From Aquisphaera giovannonii (GTDB taxonomy: Bacteria > Planctomycetota > Planctomycetia > Isosphaerales > Isosphaeraceae): a DNA stretch of 64,000 bases. The stretch lies in the NCBI RefSeq assembly GCF_008087625.1, contig NZ_CP042997.1, positions 8,618,001 to 8,682,000 of the forward strand. The letters run 5' to 3'. Position numbers and translations under genes: made by a program. How positions within the stretch are numbered: position 1 is the stretch's first letter; the number at the start of each line of letters is the position of its first letter. Of this stretch, positions 19,083-27,747 are shown one piece after another. The notes below the pieces were generated by a model, which had not been told where the DNA came from, ran no database searches, and worked only from the letters and a program-made list of their open reading frames with translations.

Positions 19083-20072
19083 ATGCGTCGAGGTCGTGCT
19101 CCGGGGCCCCGTGGTGCCTTCACGCTGATCGAGCTCCTCGTCGTCCTCGCGATCATCGGCCTCCTGATCGCGCTCCTCCTGCCGGCCGTGCAATCCGCGC
19201 GCGAGGCGGCGCGGAGGGCCCACTGCCAACACAACCTGAAGCAGCTCGGTCTGGCCCTCCACGCCTACCACGACGCCTGGGGCAGCTTCCCGCCGGGCTA
19301 TCTCCCCTCGCGCGCCCCTCGCCCCGGGGCATCCACCGGCGCCGAGCTCGGCGCGGGGTGGGGGTGGGGGACGCTGGTCCTCCCTTATCTGGAATCGCGG
19401 CCCGTCTACGACGCCGCGAACTTCGACCTCGGATTCGGCGAGGTGACCGGAGAGGTCGTCGGGCTCCGGGAGAACCGGACCGTGAGGCAGGTCAGCCTCT
19501 CGACATTCCTCTGCCCGAGCGATGGCGACGCGTCGGGCCCCCTGGACCTCGGCGGTGCCACGATCGCCGGATCGCCGGGCCAGTACGTCGCCTCGGCCGG
19601 CTGGATGGACACATCGCGGTCCCCCATCCAGGGTGACGGGCTCCTGTATCCGGGCAGCCGCGTCTCCCTGGGCGATGTCATCGACGGCACGGGCTCAACG
19701 CTGCTGCTCGGCGAGCGGTCGCGGAACCTCGCGGAGGCTGCGTGGGCCGGCTCCTTCGGCAGCCACGCGGATCCCGCGCCCCTCTGCACCAAGCGGGGAT
19801 GGCCGGTCAGGTCGTGCGTCGGGCTGATGTTCCTGCTCATGGGCCGCACCGGCCCCCCGGGCGACATCATCGGCGGCCAGGCCGCCGGGGGGATCACGCC
19901 GAACCATCCCTCGGCCGGTGCCGACGGCTTCTGGAGCCGCCACCCGGGCGGATGCGAGTTCCTGCTCGGCGACGGCTCCGCCCGCTTCATCAAGTCGTCG
20001 ATCGATACGCGGGTCTTCCGCTCGCTCTCGTCCCGGGCCGGCGGCGAGGTGATCGGGGCGGATTCCTATTAG
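19083..20072 (+). CDS. DUF1559 prepilin-like protein
   Basis: A 329-residue member of the DUF1559 family, greatly expanded in planctomycetes. The N-terminus has a type IV prepilin cleavage/methylation motif, [20 protein letters not shown], followed by [20 protein letters not shown]. The C-terminus has the family H-x-G signature (HPGGCEFLLGDGSARFI). ATG 19083 is preferred because GGAGGG lies about 9 bases upstream; the ATG at 19065 has no such site. Pseudopilin-type surface or secretion roles have been proposed for the family; none is demonstrated here. Confidence 0.9.
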   Translation: MRRGRAPGPRGAFTLIELLVVLAIIGLLIALLLPAVQSAREAARRAHCQHNLKQLGLALHAYHDAWGSFPPGYLPSRAPRPGASTGAELGAGWGWGTLVLPYLESRPVYDAANFDLGFGEVTGEVVGLRENRTVRQVSLSTFLCPSDGDASGPLDLGGATIAGSPGQYVASAGWMDTSRSPIQGDGLLYPGSRVSLGDVIDGTGSTLLLGERSRNLAEAAWAGSFGSHADPAPLCTKRGWPVRSCVGLMFLLMGRTGPPGDIIGGQAAGGITPNHPSAGADGFWSRHPGGCEFLLGDGSARFIKSSIDTRVFRSLSSRAGGEVIGADSY

Positions 20073-20127
20073 ACCGATACGGGCCCGGGGACGAGCCCGC
20101 CTCGGCCGTCAATCGGGGGTTGCGGCC

Positions 20128-21033
20128 ATGCGTCTCCTCGCCGGACCGATCGTCTGCGGAGCGATCCTGGGAGGGGGATGCGGCGGCCCCGGTGCCGGGG
20201 TGGACCTGCCGCCGCCCACTCCGGGCCTGGAACTCCGCGGCGAAGATTTCGCGCAGGCCCGCGCCGCCTTCTCGACCCGTCTCACCCGCCATGCCCCCCC
20301 GCCCGGCCAGGCCCAAGCCCTGCCCGCCATCCCGGACGCGGAGACCGTCGAGTACGCATCCGGCCACCTTCGCCTGAAAGCCTACCGGAGCCGCCCCTCG
20401 GCGGGGCCCGCCAGGCGGCCGGCCGTCCTCTTCCTGCACGGAGGGTTCTCATTCGGCGAGGGCCACTGGGAGATGAGCCGGCCGTTCCGCGAGGCCGGCT
20501 TCGTCGTGATGACGCCGGTCCTCCGCGGCGAGAATGGCCAGCCCGGCGACTTCAGCCTCTTCGGCGACGAGGTCGGCGACGTCCTGGCCGCCGCCGACGT
20601 CCTGGCCTCGGCCCCGGACGTGGACCCGAGGAACGTCTTCGTGGCCGGACACAGCGTCGGGGGCACGCTCGCGATGCTCGCCGCGATGACCTCCCGCCGG
20701 TTCCGGGCCGCGGCCTCCTTCTCCGGTTCCCCGGACCTGAACATCTACTTGAAGGTGAGCCGCACCCCCGCCCCCTTCGACGCATCCTCGGCCGCCGAGG
20801 TCCGCCTGCGTTCCGCGGTCGCCTACGCCTCCAGCTTCAAGTGCCCCGCACGCCTCTACTACGGCGAGGACGAAATCTGGGTCCAGAGCAGCACCAGTCG
20901 TACGGCCGTCCTCGCCTCGAGGGCGGGGCTCGACGTGGCGGCCGTCGAGCTGCCCGGAGACCATTTCTCCTCGGTCCAAGCCGCGATCCGCGAGTCCATC
21001 GCGTTCTTTCGCCAGCACATGGCTGCCGACTGA
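20128..21033 (+). CDS. Lipoprotein alpha/beta hydrolase (dienelactone-hydrolase/prolyl-oligopeptidase-like)
   Basis: A 301-residue protein with a lipobox (ILGGGC, about residue 18), so probably membrane-anchored. The catalytic layout is visible: FLHGGFSFGEGHW (oxyanion region), nucleophile elbow VAGHSVGG near residue 175, and a C-terminal GDHFSS histidine near residue 278. It resembles S9/dienelactone hydrolases. Substrate unknown. A GGGGG stretch lies before the ATG. It follows the DUF1559 gene by 55 bp and could share its transcript. Confidence 0.78.
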   Translation: MRLLAGPIVCGAILGGGCGGPGAGVDLPPPTPGLELRGEDFAQARAAFSTRLTRHAPPPGQAQALPAIPDAETVEYASGHLRLKAYRSRPSAGPARRPAVLFLHGGFSFGEGHWEMSRPFREAGFVVMTPVLRGENGQPGDFSLFGDEVGDVLAAADVLASAPDVDPRNVFVAGHSVGGTLAMLAAMTSRRFRAAASFSGSPDLNIYLKVSRTPAPFDASSAAEVRLRSAVAYASSFKCPARLYYGEDEIWVQSSTSRTAVLASRAGLDVAAVELPGDHFSSVQAAIRESIAFFRQHMAAD

Positions 21034-21351
21034 ACCGCGACGCCCGCCTCTTCATGCAGACGCTACCCCGGGCAGCAATATGTCGACGACGCGAGGCCGC
21101 AGGATTGGCCGTGCCTCGACGAGGCCGTCGACCTCACCCCGTCGACGCCCTGGCTCGTCCCGTCCTCATCCGCGGTTTCGGTTGTACCGCCGAGGCAATC
21201 TCGCGGAGTTCGATCTCCGGGAACCTCCGCAACACGGCTCTGCCTGGATGGAGCTGGCTCAACGTCCGCGTCCAGGGCTCAAGGCTTTTTTGGCAAACTC
21301 GGGAAGCGAAATCGCCGGGTGACATGGGGAACGATCAAGACCCGGGAAACA
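21034..21351. other. Intergenic region without recognised gene
   Basis: About 320 bp between the hydrolase gene and the terminator of the oppositely oriented tRNA-Ala. Open frames cross it but none has a credible start or domain. I see nothing functional apart from the terminator at its right edge. Confidence 0.5.
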
Positions 21352-21380
21352 AAAAACCCCGGCTTGCGCCCGGGGTTTTT
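21352..21380 (-). terminator. Bidirectional rho-independent terminator
   Basis: A CCCCGG/CCGGGG stem with a 7-base loop, flanked by AAAAA on one side and TTTTT on the other. It can stop transcription from tRNA-Ala on the minus strand and from the hydrolase on the plus strand. Confidence 0.85.
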
Positions 21381-21411
21381 CGTCACAAATCCATCAGGAA
21401 GAATAATTTAG

Positions 21412-21485
<74 letters not shown>

Positions 21486-21510
21486 TGTGCTGGTCGTTTG
21501 ACGGAGATGA

Positions 21511-21538
21511 ATTCTAGGGAAAACTGGTTCCGTGTCAA
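21511..21538 (-). promoter_or_regulatory. Promoter of tRNA-Ala
   Basis: On the minus strand, TTGACA (21538-21533) and TAGAAT (21516-21511) are separated by 16 bases. The -10 box ends 26 bases before the tRNA. Confidence 0.7.
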
Positions 21539-21613
21539 CTCATGTCCGCGAGGAGTATCATAATTCCCGGGGGCGGCGAATTCAACGTCAGATCCGGGCA
21601 AGGGCGGGTGCGG

Positions 21614-22198
21614 ATGCGAAGCGAGCGAGAGAAGATGCTGGCGGGGGAGCTCTACGACCCGGCGGATCCGGTGCTGGTCGCCGCGATGAGGCGGGCGCAG
21701 GAGCTGTGCGTGGCCCTGAACCAGACGGCGCCGGGGGACGAGGCGGGGCGGCGGCGGATCTGCCGGGACCTGTTCGGGGCCGGCGGGGACAGCGTCCGGA
21801 TCCGGCCCCCGTTCTTCTGCGACTACGGCTCGCACATCCGGATGGGGGAGTCGGTCTACTTCAACGTCAACTGCGTCATCCTGGACGTCTGCGAGGTGAC
21901 GATCGGGGACTTCTGCCTCTTCGGCCCGGCCGTGCAGATTTACACGCCGCTCCATCCGCTGGAGCACACGGTGCGGCGGTTCGTCGAGTACGGCAAGCCC
22001 GTGGAGATCGGATCGGACGTCTGGGTCGGCGGCGGGGCGATCATCTGCCCGGGCGTCCGGATCGGCGATCGCTCCATCATCGGCGCGGGGAGCGTCGTCA
22101 CCCGCGACATCCCCGAGGGCGTCCTCGCCGTCGGCAACCCGTGCCGCGTCGTACGAGAGGTGGCGAGCGGGGACGGACCGACGGGCGTGCGGGCTTGA
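21614..22198 (+). CDS. Sugar O-acetyltransferase, left-handed beta-helix (maltose/nodulation acetyltransferase-like)
   Basis: A 194-residue hexapeptide-repeat acetyltransferase of the Maa/LacA/NodL group, which transfers acetyl from acetyl-CoA to a sugar hydroxyl. The N-terminal mac domain (SEREKMLAGELYDPADPVL), FFCDYGSHIRMGESVYFNVN and the catalytic histidine region YTPLHPLEH are all present, followed by GAGSVVTRDIPEGVLAVGNP. The start at 21614 (MRSEREKML) fits the family; an in-frame ATG at 21542 would add 24 atypical residues. It is divergent from tRNA-Ala. Confidence 0.9.
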   Translation: MRSEREKMLAGELYDPADPVLVAAMRRAQELCVALNQTAPGDEAGRRRICRDLFGAGGDSVRIRPPFFCDYGSHIRMGESVYFNVNCVILDVCEVTIGDFCLFGPAVQIYTPLHPLEHTVRRFVEYGKPVEIGSDVWVGGGAIICPGVRIGDRSIIGAGSVVTRDIPEGVLAVGNPCRVVREVASGDGPTGVRA

Positions 22199-22249
22199 CG
22201 CGGCGGTCCCTGGCGATTCGAGGCGAACCACATCCGGGGGGGAAGTGAC

Positions 22250-23470
22250 ATGAGCAGTCCGGGACGCGCGGCCTGCCTCGCCCTGCTCGCCGCGACGGCC
22301 GCCCTGCCCTGGCGGGCCGCCCTCGCGGACGATTTCGACCGGCTCGACGGGGAGGTCCTGGGGAAGCTCCTCCGCGATCCCAAGACGAAGTCGCCGGCCT
22401 CACTGGGCTTCCGAGAGCTGGAGGCCCTGCCGACCGCGCTCCGCGGCGTCTCCTCGCCGCTGATCGTCCTGAAGACCGACCAGGGGAACTACGCCCGCCT
22501 GCTCGTCGCCCCCGGGTTCCACAAGCGGAAGGACCCTCCCGGGGCCCTCGTGCCGGTGCTCGTGATCGAGCGGTTCGACACCTTCGACGGCGGCCAGGCC
22601 GGGACCCGCGTCGCGAAGGGGAAGGACGTGACCCTCTTCCCCGGCTTCCGGGTCGACCTGGACACGGGCCGAATCGTCCCGGAGGGCCTCGGCGGCGACC
22701 TCCGCTTCGCGGCGAAGGGCGAGAATGACGGGCTCCTCGCCGCCATCGAGCCGGCCCGGCTCGCGACCCTGGACGCTCGCCCGCCGTTGCCGGCCGAGAA
22801 GGCCTCCGGCCCGTCCGCGGGCAAGGTCGTGCGGGCCTCGGATTACGCGGGCAAGTATCGCCTCGTCGCGGACAATCAGTGGTCGGGCGAGCTCTCGCTC
22901 CAGGTGGATCCCGCCGGGGCGGTCTCCGGCTGGTTCGTCTCCGACGGCACGGGCGGGGAATACCCCGTCTCCGGCCGGGTCGAGGCCGAGGGCCCGCCGA
23001 AGCTCAGCTTCTCCGTCCAGTTCCCGCGAGCCCGGCAGGACTTCGCCGGACGGCTCTGGTCCGAGGGCAAGGGCGTAATCGCCGGCCTCTTCACCATGGG
23101 CAGCCACGAGTCCAGCTTCGTCGCGGTCCGCGATGGAGTGCGCAACGCCGCGGACCTCGACCTGGACGTGGCACCCGGCTTACCGATCCAAGGTGTCTCG
23201 CCGCGGGCCGATGCCGGCGGCAAGCCGTGGATCCGCGTCGCACTCGGCTCGCAGCCGGATCGCTACCGCGTCCGCAAGGATGCGGACGAGAAGACGGCCG
23301 CGGAGCTGATCGACGTCCTCAAGGAGGCCGCGGCGGCCGACCCGGGGGCGCGAGTCGTCCTGGCGGCGCCGGCCTCAGCCCCCTACTCGCGCGTGCTCGC
23401 GGCCGTCGATGCGATCCGGGGCGCGGGAATCGGGACCATCCGCGTCGTCCCGGCCGCGGGCGAGCCGTGA
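22250..23470 (+). CDS. Exported protein of unknown function with ExbD-like C-terminal segment
   Basis: A 406-residue protein with a clear signal peptide (RAACLALLAATAALPWRAALA, about residues 7-27), so probably periplasmic. The middle part has beta-rich segments (ELSLQVDPAGAVSGWFVSD) of no known family. The last 75 residues (DEKTAAELIDVLKEAAAADP ... APYSRVLAAVDAIRGAGI) recall the periplasmic domain of ExbD/TolR, but no ExbB or TolQ is adjacent; this is a weak resemblance. A strong GGGGGGAAG precedes the ATG. It is the last resident gene before the integrated element. Confidence 0.6.
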   Translation: MSSPGRAACLALLAATAALPWRAALADDFDRLDGEVLGKLLRDPKTKSPASLGFRELEALPTALRGVSSPLIVLKTDQGNYARLLVAPGFHKRKDPPGALVPVLVIERFDTFDGGQAGTRVAKGKDVTLFPGFRVDLDTGRIVPEGLGGDLRFAAKGENDGLLAAIEPARLATLDARPPLPAEKASGPSAGKVVRASDYAGKYRLVADNQWSGELSLQVDPAGAVSGWFVSDGTGGEYPVSGRVEAEGPPKLSFSVQFPRARQDFAGRLWSEGKGVIAGLFTMGSHESSFVAVRDGVRNAADLDLDVAPGLPIQGVSPRADAGGKPWIRVALGSQPDRYRVRKDADEKTAAELIDVLKEAAAADPGARVVLAAPASAPYSRVLAAVDAIRGAGIGTIRVVPAAGEP

Positions 23471-23485
23471 ATCGTCGATCGCGGC

Positions 23486-23515
23486 TTGATCCTTCACGCC
23501 GCGACTGCGAAGATC
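23486..23515 (+). promoter_or_regulatory. Candidate ancestral promoter of the tRNA-Sec gene
   Basis: TTGATC and AAGATC, separated by 18 bases and ending 26 bases before the truncated tRNA-Sec copy. If the element inserted within the tRNA gene, this is the promoter that originally served it and is now left behind at the left junction. The boxes are only moderate matches. Confidence 0.35.
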
Positions 23516-23541
23516 GTGGCCCGTCGCGTTCATGCCGATCC

Positions 23542-23583
23542 GGGAGCGTGTCCGTAGCTGGTGCTCGGCCTGGTCTTCAAAAC
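23542..23583 (+). repeat. Left attachment site: 5' half of tRNA-Sec
   Basis: 42 bases identical to 39727-39768, the first 42 bases of the intact tRNA-Sec gene, through the acceptor 5' strand and D arm into the anticodon loop. Identity stops at 23584. It cannot fold into a tRNA and marks the left boundary of the element. Confidence 0.92.
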
Positions 23584-23923
23584 GCCTGTCGGCAGCATCA
23601 CATGAATAACCGATATTACATATCCAACCGCAAACCACGCTCCCAAAACAACTTGCGTCACAACAAACAACACCTATTCCTTGATCAATTCTTAATCACG
23701 CCCGCCTCGCTGAGCGGAAATCCGGTCGCCGGGTAGTCTATTCGCGTGATGCCAAAAAGCAACACCCGCCCGCCAGGCCGCCGGTGATGCCCGCTCGGCT
23801 GGATCGGCCTCAACTCGCCTCGCTTCGCCGAACGCGAAAGGCCGGACTAGCGGGGGGAGATCCCCGCCAACCCGGCCCGGCGAGATTCGAGGAAGGTAGC
23901 CGCCCAAGGGAGGGCAGGCCCCA
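23584..23923. other. Left end of the element, no gene
   Basis: AT-rich DNA at about 23600-23700 (as in an attachment-site arm), then a small hairpin (GCGGGG/CCCCGC near 23855) and one copy of the element's dispersed motif at 23898. No supported reading frame. Confidence 0.5.
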
Positions 23924-24286
23924 TCAACCGTTGATCGAGAGCGTCAATCGGTGACAGATGCCGTTGTCTGGCGACGTGTAAAAGAGGATGTCGGCGGAAT
24001 CGGGATACGGCGCGTCAATACTCATGACTTGCACGTCGGCCTGCTCTTCCAAGAATCGGAAGAGACGATGCCGCAGGCTCCGGACTAGCTCCACGTTCTC
24101 CGCCGGCCAGTCGCGGCCATAGCACGCCCCTTCTTGGGCGGCTGCCTCCGCGGGCGTCGTCGGAAGGGCCTCGGTTGGCCGGGTCGCCTTCCGGCCCTTG
24201 CCCTTGCTGTTCGCTATCGCCCCGCCGTTGGCCGCCGCAGGCTTGCCGCCCCGCCCATTCGTCCGAATCGCGTTCGCCGTCGCCAT
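23924..24286 (-). CDS. Hypothetical protein of the element's left end
   Basis: A 120-residue protein. The N-terminal half is basic and low complexity (GGAIANSKGKGRKATRP), the C-terminal half looks folded (VELVRSLRHRLFRFLEEQ, then DILFYTSPDNGICHRL). No family recognised. GGAG lies about 13 bases before the ATG. A copy of the dispersed motif (24134) lies inside the gene and encodes EAAAQEG. It sits in the accessory position of the element, so a host-related role is possible but unproven. Confidence 0.55.
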   Translation of the reverse strand: MATANAIRTNGRGGKPAAANGGAIANSKGKGRKATRPTEALPTTPAEAAAQEGACYGRDWPAENVELVRSLRHRLFRFLEEQADVQVMSIDAPYPDSADILFYTSPDNGICHRLTLSING

Positions 24287-24872
24287 GGGTGCAACTCCGC
24301 TTTTGGTGCCGTCGCTGGCAGGTCCCGCCCGGCCTCCGCATCGCGTGAATCAAGCCGGATAAGCACTATCCTTGGCGGGGTTCGCGAAGATTGCAAGAGC
24401 CGAATCGGAATTTTCTTTTATGAAAATCCGTGGCAACGTTGCCACATGGCAACGAGACCGCTCCGTTTCTTGGCCGCGGTTCCGATCGCAACGGGAGTGG
24501 CGGATTTGGGAGCATGCGGCCGTCCTGGCGGTCGGGCGCGGGCTTATACTTGGAGCCGGCGCAACAGTTTGCCGGGGCCGGCGGCGGGGGTCAAAGTAGC
24601 GCCCCACGATAGGCCACCGATTCAAACCAGCCTTCGGATTGCCGATTGGGCCATCGCCGCTCAGGCAATTTTCAAGCTCTCGCGGTCGGCGTTTAACGCC
24701 TTGACTTGGATAAGAAGTCTTAAACACAAGGGGCGCGCCTACAGGGACGCTCGGGGGGGCCGCCCGGGGTTAGTGTGGCCCCCGGAAACAGGGCGGGCTC
24801 GCCTGAGGCGACTAATGGGAACGCAACACGAAGCCGAAGCGAGGCATTCGAACGAGGCGACGCATCACAAAA
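24287..24872. other. Non-coding stretch with operator-like palindrome
   Basis: 585 bp without a supported gene. At 24431-24444 there is a perfect 14-bp palindrome TGGCAACGTTGCCA, followed by a third half-site TGGCAACG at 24447-24454. This looks like a regulator-binding site about 145 bp upstream of the 120-residue gene. An open frame crosses the stretch but its codon use and content are not protein-like. Confidence 0.5.
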
Positions 24873-25887
24873 TCACAGCGCAACGTAGCTGTATTTGCTT
24901 AGTTCTTGTCTCATGTTTTCAAACATGCCCTGTAGCCTTGCGAGATATTCTCTACTTTCATCTCTCGCAACAAGAAATCTGAACTCATTATTATACTTTA
25001 CGTCCCACAATTCTCGAAATGTGTGCTCAACAACTTCCGAGGTGCCACTATGTATCGTGTCCCGTATGTCGTCCATCATGGTCGGGGCGAGCGGCACGCC
25101 GCAGTTGTTCTGAACCCATTCAACAACGACGTTCGACAGGCTAATCCTGCGAACCTGAGGCGGAGGGTAATACTGCTCGGCCCACTCCGAGGCAGGCAGG
25201 ATATCAAAGTCAAAAAGCCTCAGCAGTGCGGACGCAGCAATCAAACACTTAACCGCAAGCGAATCTCGATCGCGAAATAGGTCGGAATATGGACCGACCT
25301 GACCAGACATAGTCTCGGCCACCATGCTCCGGATACGAATAGCAAATATGGAGCGAGTCAACATCAACATGGCGGACCGATCTGCATCCCATTCTAAAAC
25401 CTGGCTCACTATCGAGGGCTGCGTAGTCGCGTCGCCACCCCGGTATTCCGCGATATAAGCTACGCCACGGTCATTATCTTCATAATCCAGATGGCCGGCG
25501 AGAATATGTCTCAATTCGTGATAGTGCAAAAAATGTGTGGCTATGTCGGCAAAAAAATCGGACGCTTGTCTTCTTTTCTCGTCGCGTGGAATGTAATCTT
25601 CTAAGCTTATTGCGGCCGATTTAGCCGCCGCTAGAAGACTATTGTAATTGCGAGTGATTGGAAGCTTTGGCAAATCGCTCCGCTCAAGTTCTACATCGCC
25701 AAGCGCGGGGGCGAAGGCCGGAGTTGACAGCAGATTCCTAAACATAAATTCCAAGGTCATTTGCAATCCATAAGTTATTGTTATAGCATAATATGAATCT
25801 TCTTTTATAGCCCAAGCATTTATGAGAGGGCTGTCAATGTAATCTACGACAACTTTGGGAAGTTGCCGCCTGAGGCCTGTAGGCTTA

Positions 25888-26885
25888 GAAACTATCCGAG
25901 AACACCTGTAGTGATCATGTGACGGCTACTTTGGGCTTGCCTTGAGTGAGGCGATAGAGCCTGCGATACCAGAGGAGGGCGCAGGCGAGCTGGATCATGC
26001 CGAGGTAGTTGATGTCGTTCTTCTCGTACCTCACCAGCAGGCCGCGGCACTTCGACAGCCAGGCGAAGGTCCGCTCGACGACCCAGCGGCGGGGCTTGTG
26101 CCCCTTCGAGGTGTCGACGGCCTTCTTCTCCTCGCCGATGCGACGGATGTGCGGCGCGTATCCGGAGGCGGTCGCCGCCTCCTCCGAGCGGGGGTTGTCA
26201 TACCCCTTGTCGAGGCAGAGGTTCTGCGGCTCGTCGGCCGACGGCTCGGGCCTCTCGACGACGATCGCCTCGATCGTCTCGGCCAGGAGCTTCTGCTCCA
26301 CGACGTTGGCCCCGGCGATCACCACCCCCAGCGGCCCGCCATCGGCGTCGGTCAGCAGGCTCTTCTTGGTGCCCTGCTTGCCGCGGTCGGTGGGGTTCCT
26401 GCCCGTCTTTTCCCCCCCCGGACCGGGCCTTGCCCAGCATCGCGTCGGCGCTCTGCCATCTCCAATCCACCCCGCCGAGCTCGTCGCACTCGGCGAGGAT
26501 GACCGCCCAGATCCCCTCCAGGACGCCCCCCTCGGCCCATCGCCGGAACCAGTCGTGGACGGTGCTCTTGGGCCCGAACCGCTCCGGGAGCTGATCCCAC
26601 TGGCAGCCGCTGCGCATCCGGAAGATGATCCCTTCGAGCATCCTCCGCCACTGGGCCGGCGGTCGCCCCGTCGCCTTGGCGGGCCAGAACTCCAGGAGGA
26701 TCGGCTCGATCCTGGCCCACAGCTCATCGGGGATCTCCCAGATCGTCTCCAGCGGCGGGACTTGCGATTTCCGGCGAGCCATCTCCGGGCCTCCTGGTCA
26801 TGGTGCCCCCCTCGCGAGCGGATCTCATGACACAAACCCCTTCAAGCAAAGGGCATTCCGGAAAGCCAAGTTCTCGGATAGTTTC
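25888..26885 (-). mobile_element. IS5-family insertion sequence, 998 bp
   Basis: 16-bp perfect terminal inverted repeats GAAACTATCCGAGAAC (25888-25903 and 26870-26885), flanked by a TTA target duplication (25885-25887 and 26886-26888). It encodes an IS5-type transposase in two frames. The TTA duplication and perfect ends suggest a fairly recent insertion. Confidence 0.92.
25915..26782 (-). CDS. IS5-family transposase in two frames (frameshift at a G8 run)
   Basis: The first frame starts at 26782 (MARRKSQVPPLETIWEIPDE) and carries the DUF4096-type N-terminal domain (WRRMLEGIIFRMRSGCQWDQ). The second frame, ending at 25915, carries the DDE part: GRNPTDRGKQGTKKSLLTDA, DKGYDNPRSEE, and RRWVVERTFAWLSKCRGLLV with the catalytic Glu. 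The frames meet at a run of eight G followed by AAAA (about 26410-26420). Seven G would give one continuous protein. Several IS5 subgroups use frameshifting or slippage at this very position, so the arrangement may be functional; it could also be an inactivating indel. Confidence 0.85.
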
Positions 26886-27043
26886 TTAAGCGCCACTCGA
26901 AATTCGTCTACAAGCCTCGCAAGTATAGACTGTTGTTTTTTCATCCTCTCGTTCGACCGCTGAGGGGCGTCATCCGGCAGCCTCCGACGAAACTCGGCCC
27001 TCAGCTTCAGTATCGCTCTTTCGAAAAGCTCGGCATCGCTCAT

Positions 27044-27377
27044 GGCGGCGTCCCTCATGAGTATACAATGAGACTTTGGTGTCATGAAGCCTCGCGAATT
27101 GTGGGATGCCATTATATAGGACGCCAGATCAAGCCGCAAGACAATAACCAGCCCCTCCCCTTGTGGCAGGTTGGTTGAAACGACAAGCCAAGGGGTGGCG
27201 GTCCACAAACCCCACCGCACCTCGCCTGGGCGGCTGCCCCCCCGTCTCTGTATCGTACGCCACGCGCCGACCGTGCCCCGCTGCGGGCGAGTTGCATCTG
27301 CGCAATTCTGGTATCCTGATTCCGGCCCGGCGGAATTGTTCCCCGGGAATGGCGTGAGTTGCGGAAGGGGGTTCGTG
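27044..27377. other. Intergenic region of the element
   Basis: About 330 bp between divergently oriented genes (the split protease gene and the DUF4177-like gene), so it should hold both promoters. One dispersed-motif copy (TGGGCGGCTGCC at 27227) lies here. I do not see a convincing promoter pair. Confidence 0.4.
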
Positions 27378-27644
27378 ATGTCGCGGCCGAACCGATGGAC
27401 TGGCTTCGCACTCCTGGCATGCCTGGCTCTAAGTATCCTAGCTCTCGGGTCCTCGATGTCTTCCGGACAGGGCCCGGCAGCGAAACCGGCAATTTGGGAG
27501 TACAAGTCGATCTGGTTCAGTCCGACAAACAAGCCACCCGAGGATTTAAACGCCGAAGGAAAGCAGGGCTGGGAACTAGTCTCGGTCGCCGAGGCAGACC
27601 AGTTCCACCATGTGATCGCCGTCTTCAAACGGGCGAAGCCGTAG
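27378..27644 (+). CDS. Small exported DUF4177-like protein
   Basis: An 88-residue protein with an N-terminal hydrophobic segment (WTGFALLACLALSILALGSS, about residues 7-26) and a C-terminal domain WEYKSIWFSPTNKPPEDLN ... GKQGWELVSV ... VFKRAKP that matches the DUF4177 pattern. GGAAGGGGG precedes the ATG. It is the only plus-strand gene of the element and lies between the tape-measure gene and the protease gene, a typical place for cargo. Function unknown. Confidence 0.72.
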   Translation: MSRPNRWTGFALLACLALSILALGSSMSSGQGPAAKPAIWEYKSIWFSPTNKPPEDLNAEGKQGWELVSVAEADQFHHVIAVFKRAKP

Positions 27645-27747
27645 TGGCGCAACCAAGAGGCTTTGCGGCCGACTTCCCGGGCCTGCGGCGGCCGACTCCC
27701 CGGACACCGCAGGCCCGCAGTGCTCCGCAGGCCCGCGTTCTTGCCAG

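Larger units (their letters stand above)
24873..27043 (-). pseudogene. HEXXH metalloprotease-like gene interrupted by an IS5-family element
   Basis: The 5' part (27043-26886) encodes MSDAELFERAILKL through FRVALK. The 3' part (25887-24873) continues PTGLRRQLPKVVVDYIDSPL and onward. Removing the IS (25888-26885) and one TTA duplication joins them in frame into a 389-residue protein. The conserved part has HYHELRHILAGH (HEXXH) and, about 38 residues later, EWDADRSAM, which could give the third zinc ligand. The sequence is clearly lower in GC than its neighbours. The separate 3' frame could start at TTG 25766 and still keep the HEXXH region, so a truncated product is possible. It is in the cargo region of the element; defence or toxin roles are only a guess. 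Confidence 0.85.

Noticed and set aside
22250-23470. Annotation as ExbD
   Set aside because: Only the last 75 residues recall ExbD; the protein has a signal peptide and a large unknown middle, and no ExbB is near.
23542-23583. Second tRNA-Sec gene
   Set aside because: Only 42 bases of the 5' half are present; no T arm or acceptor 3' strand follows.
24134-24982. Plus-strand frame of 282 codons in the element
   Set aside because: It crosses the palindrome and runs antisense to two better frames; content is not protein-like.
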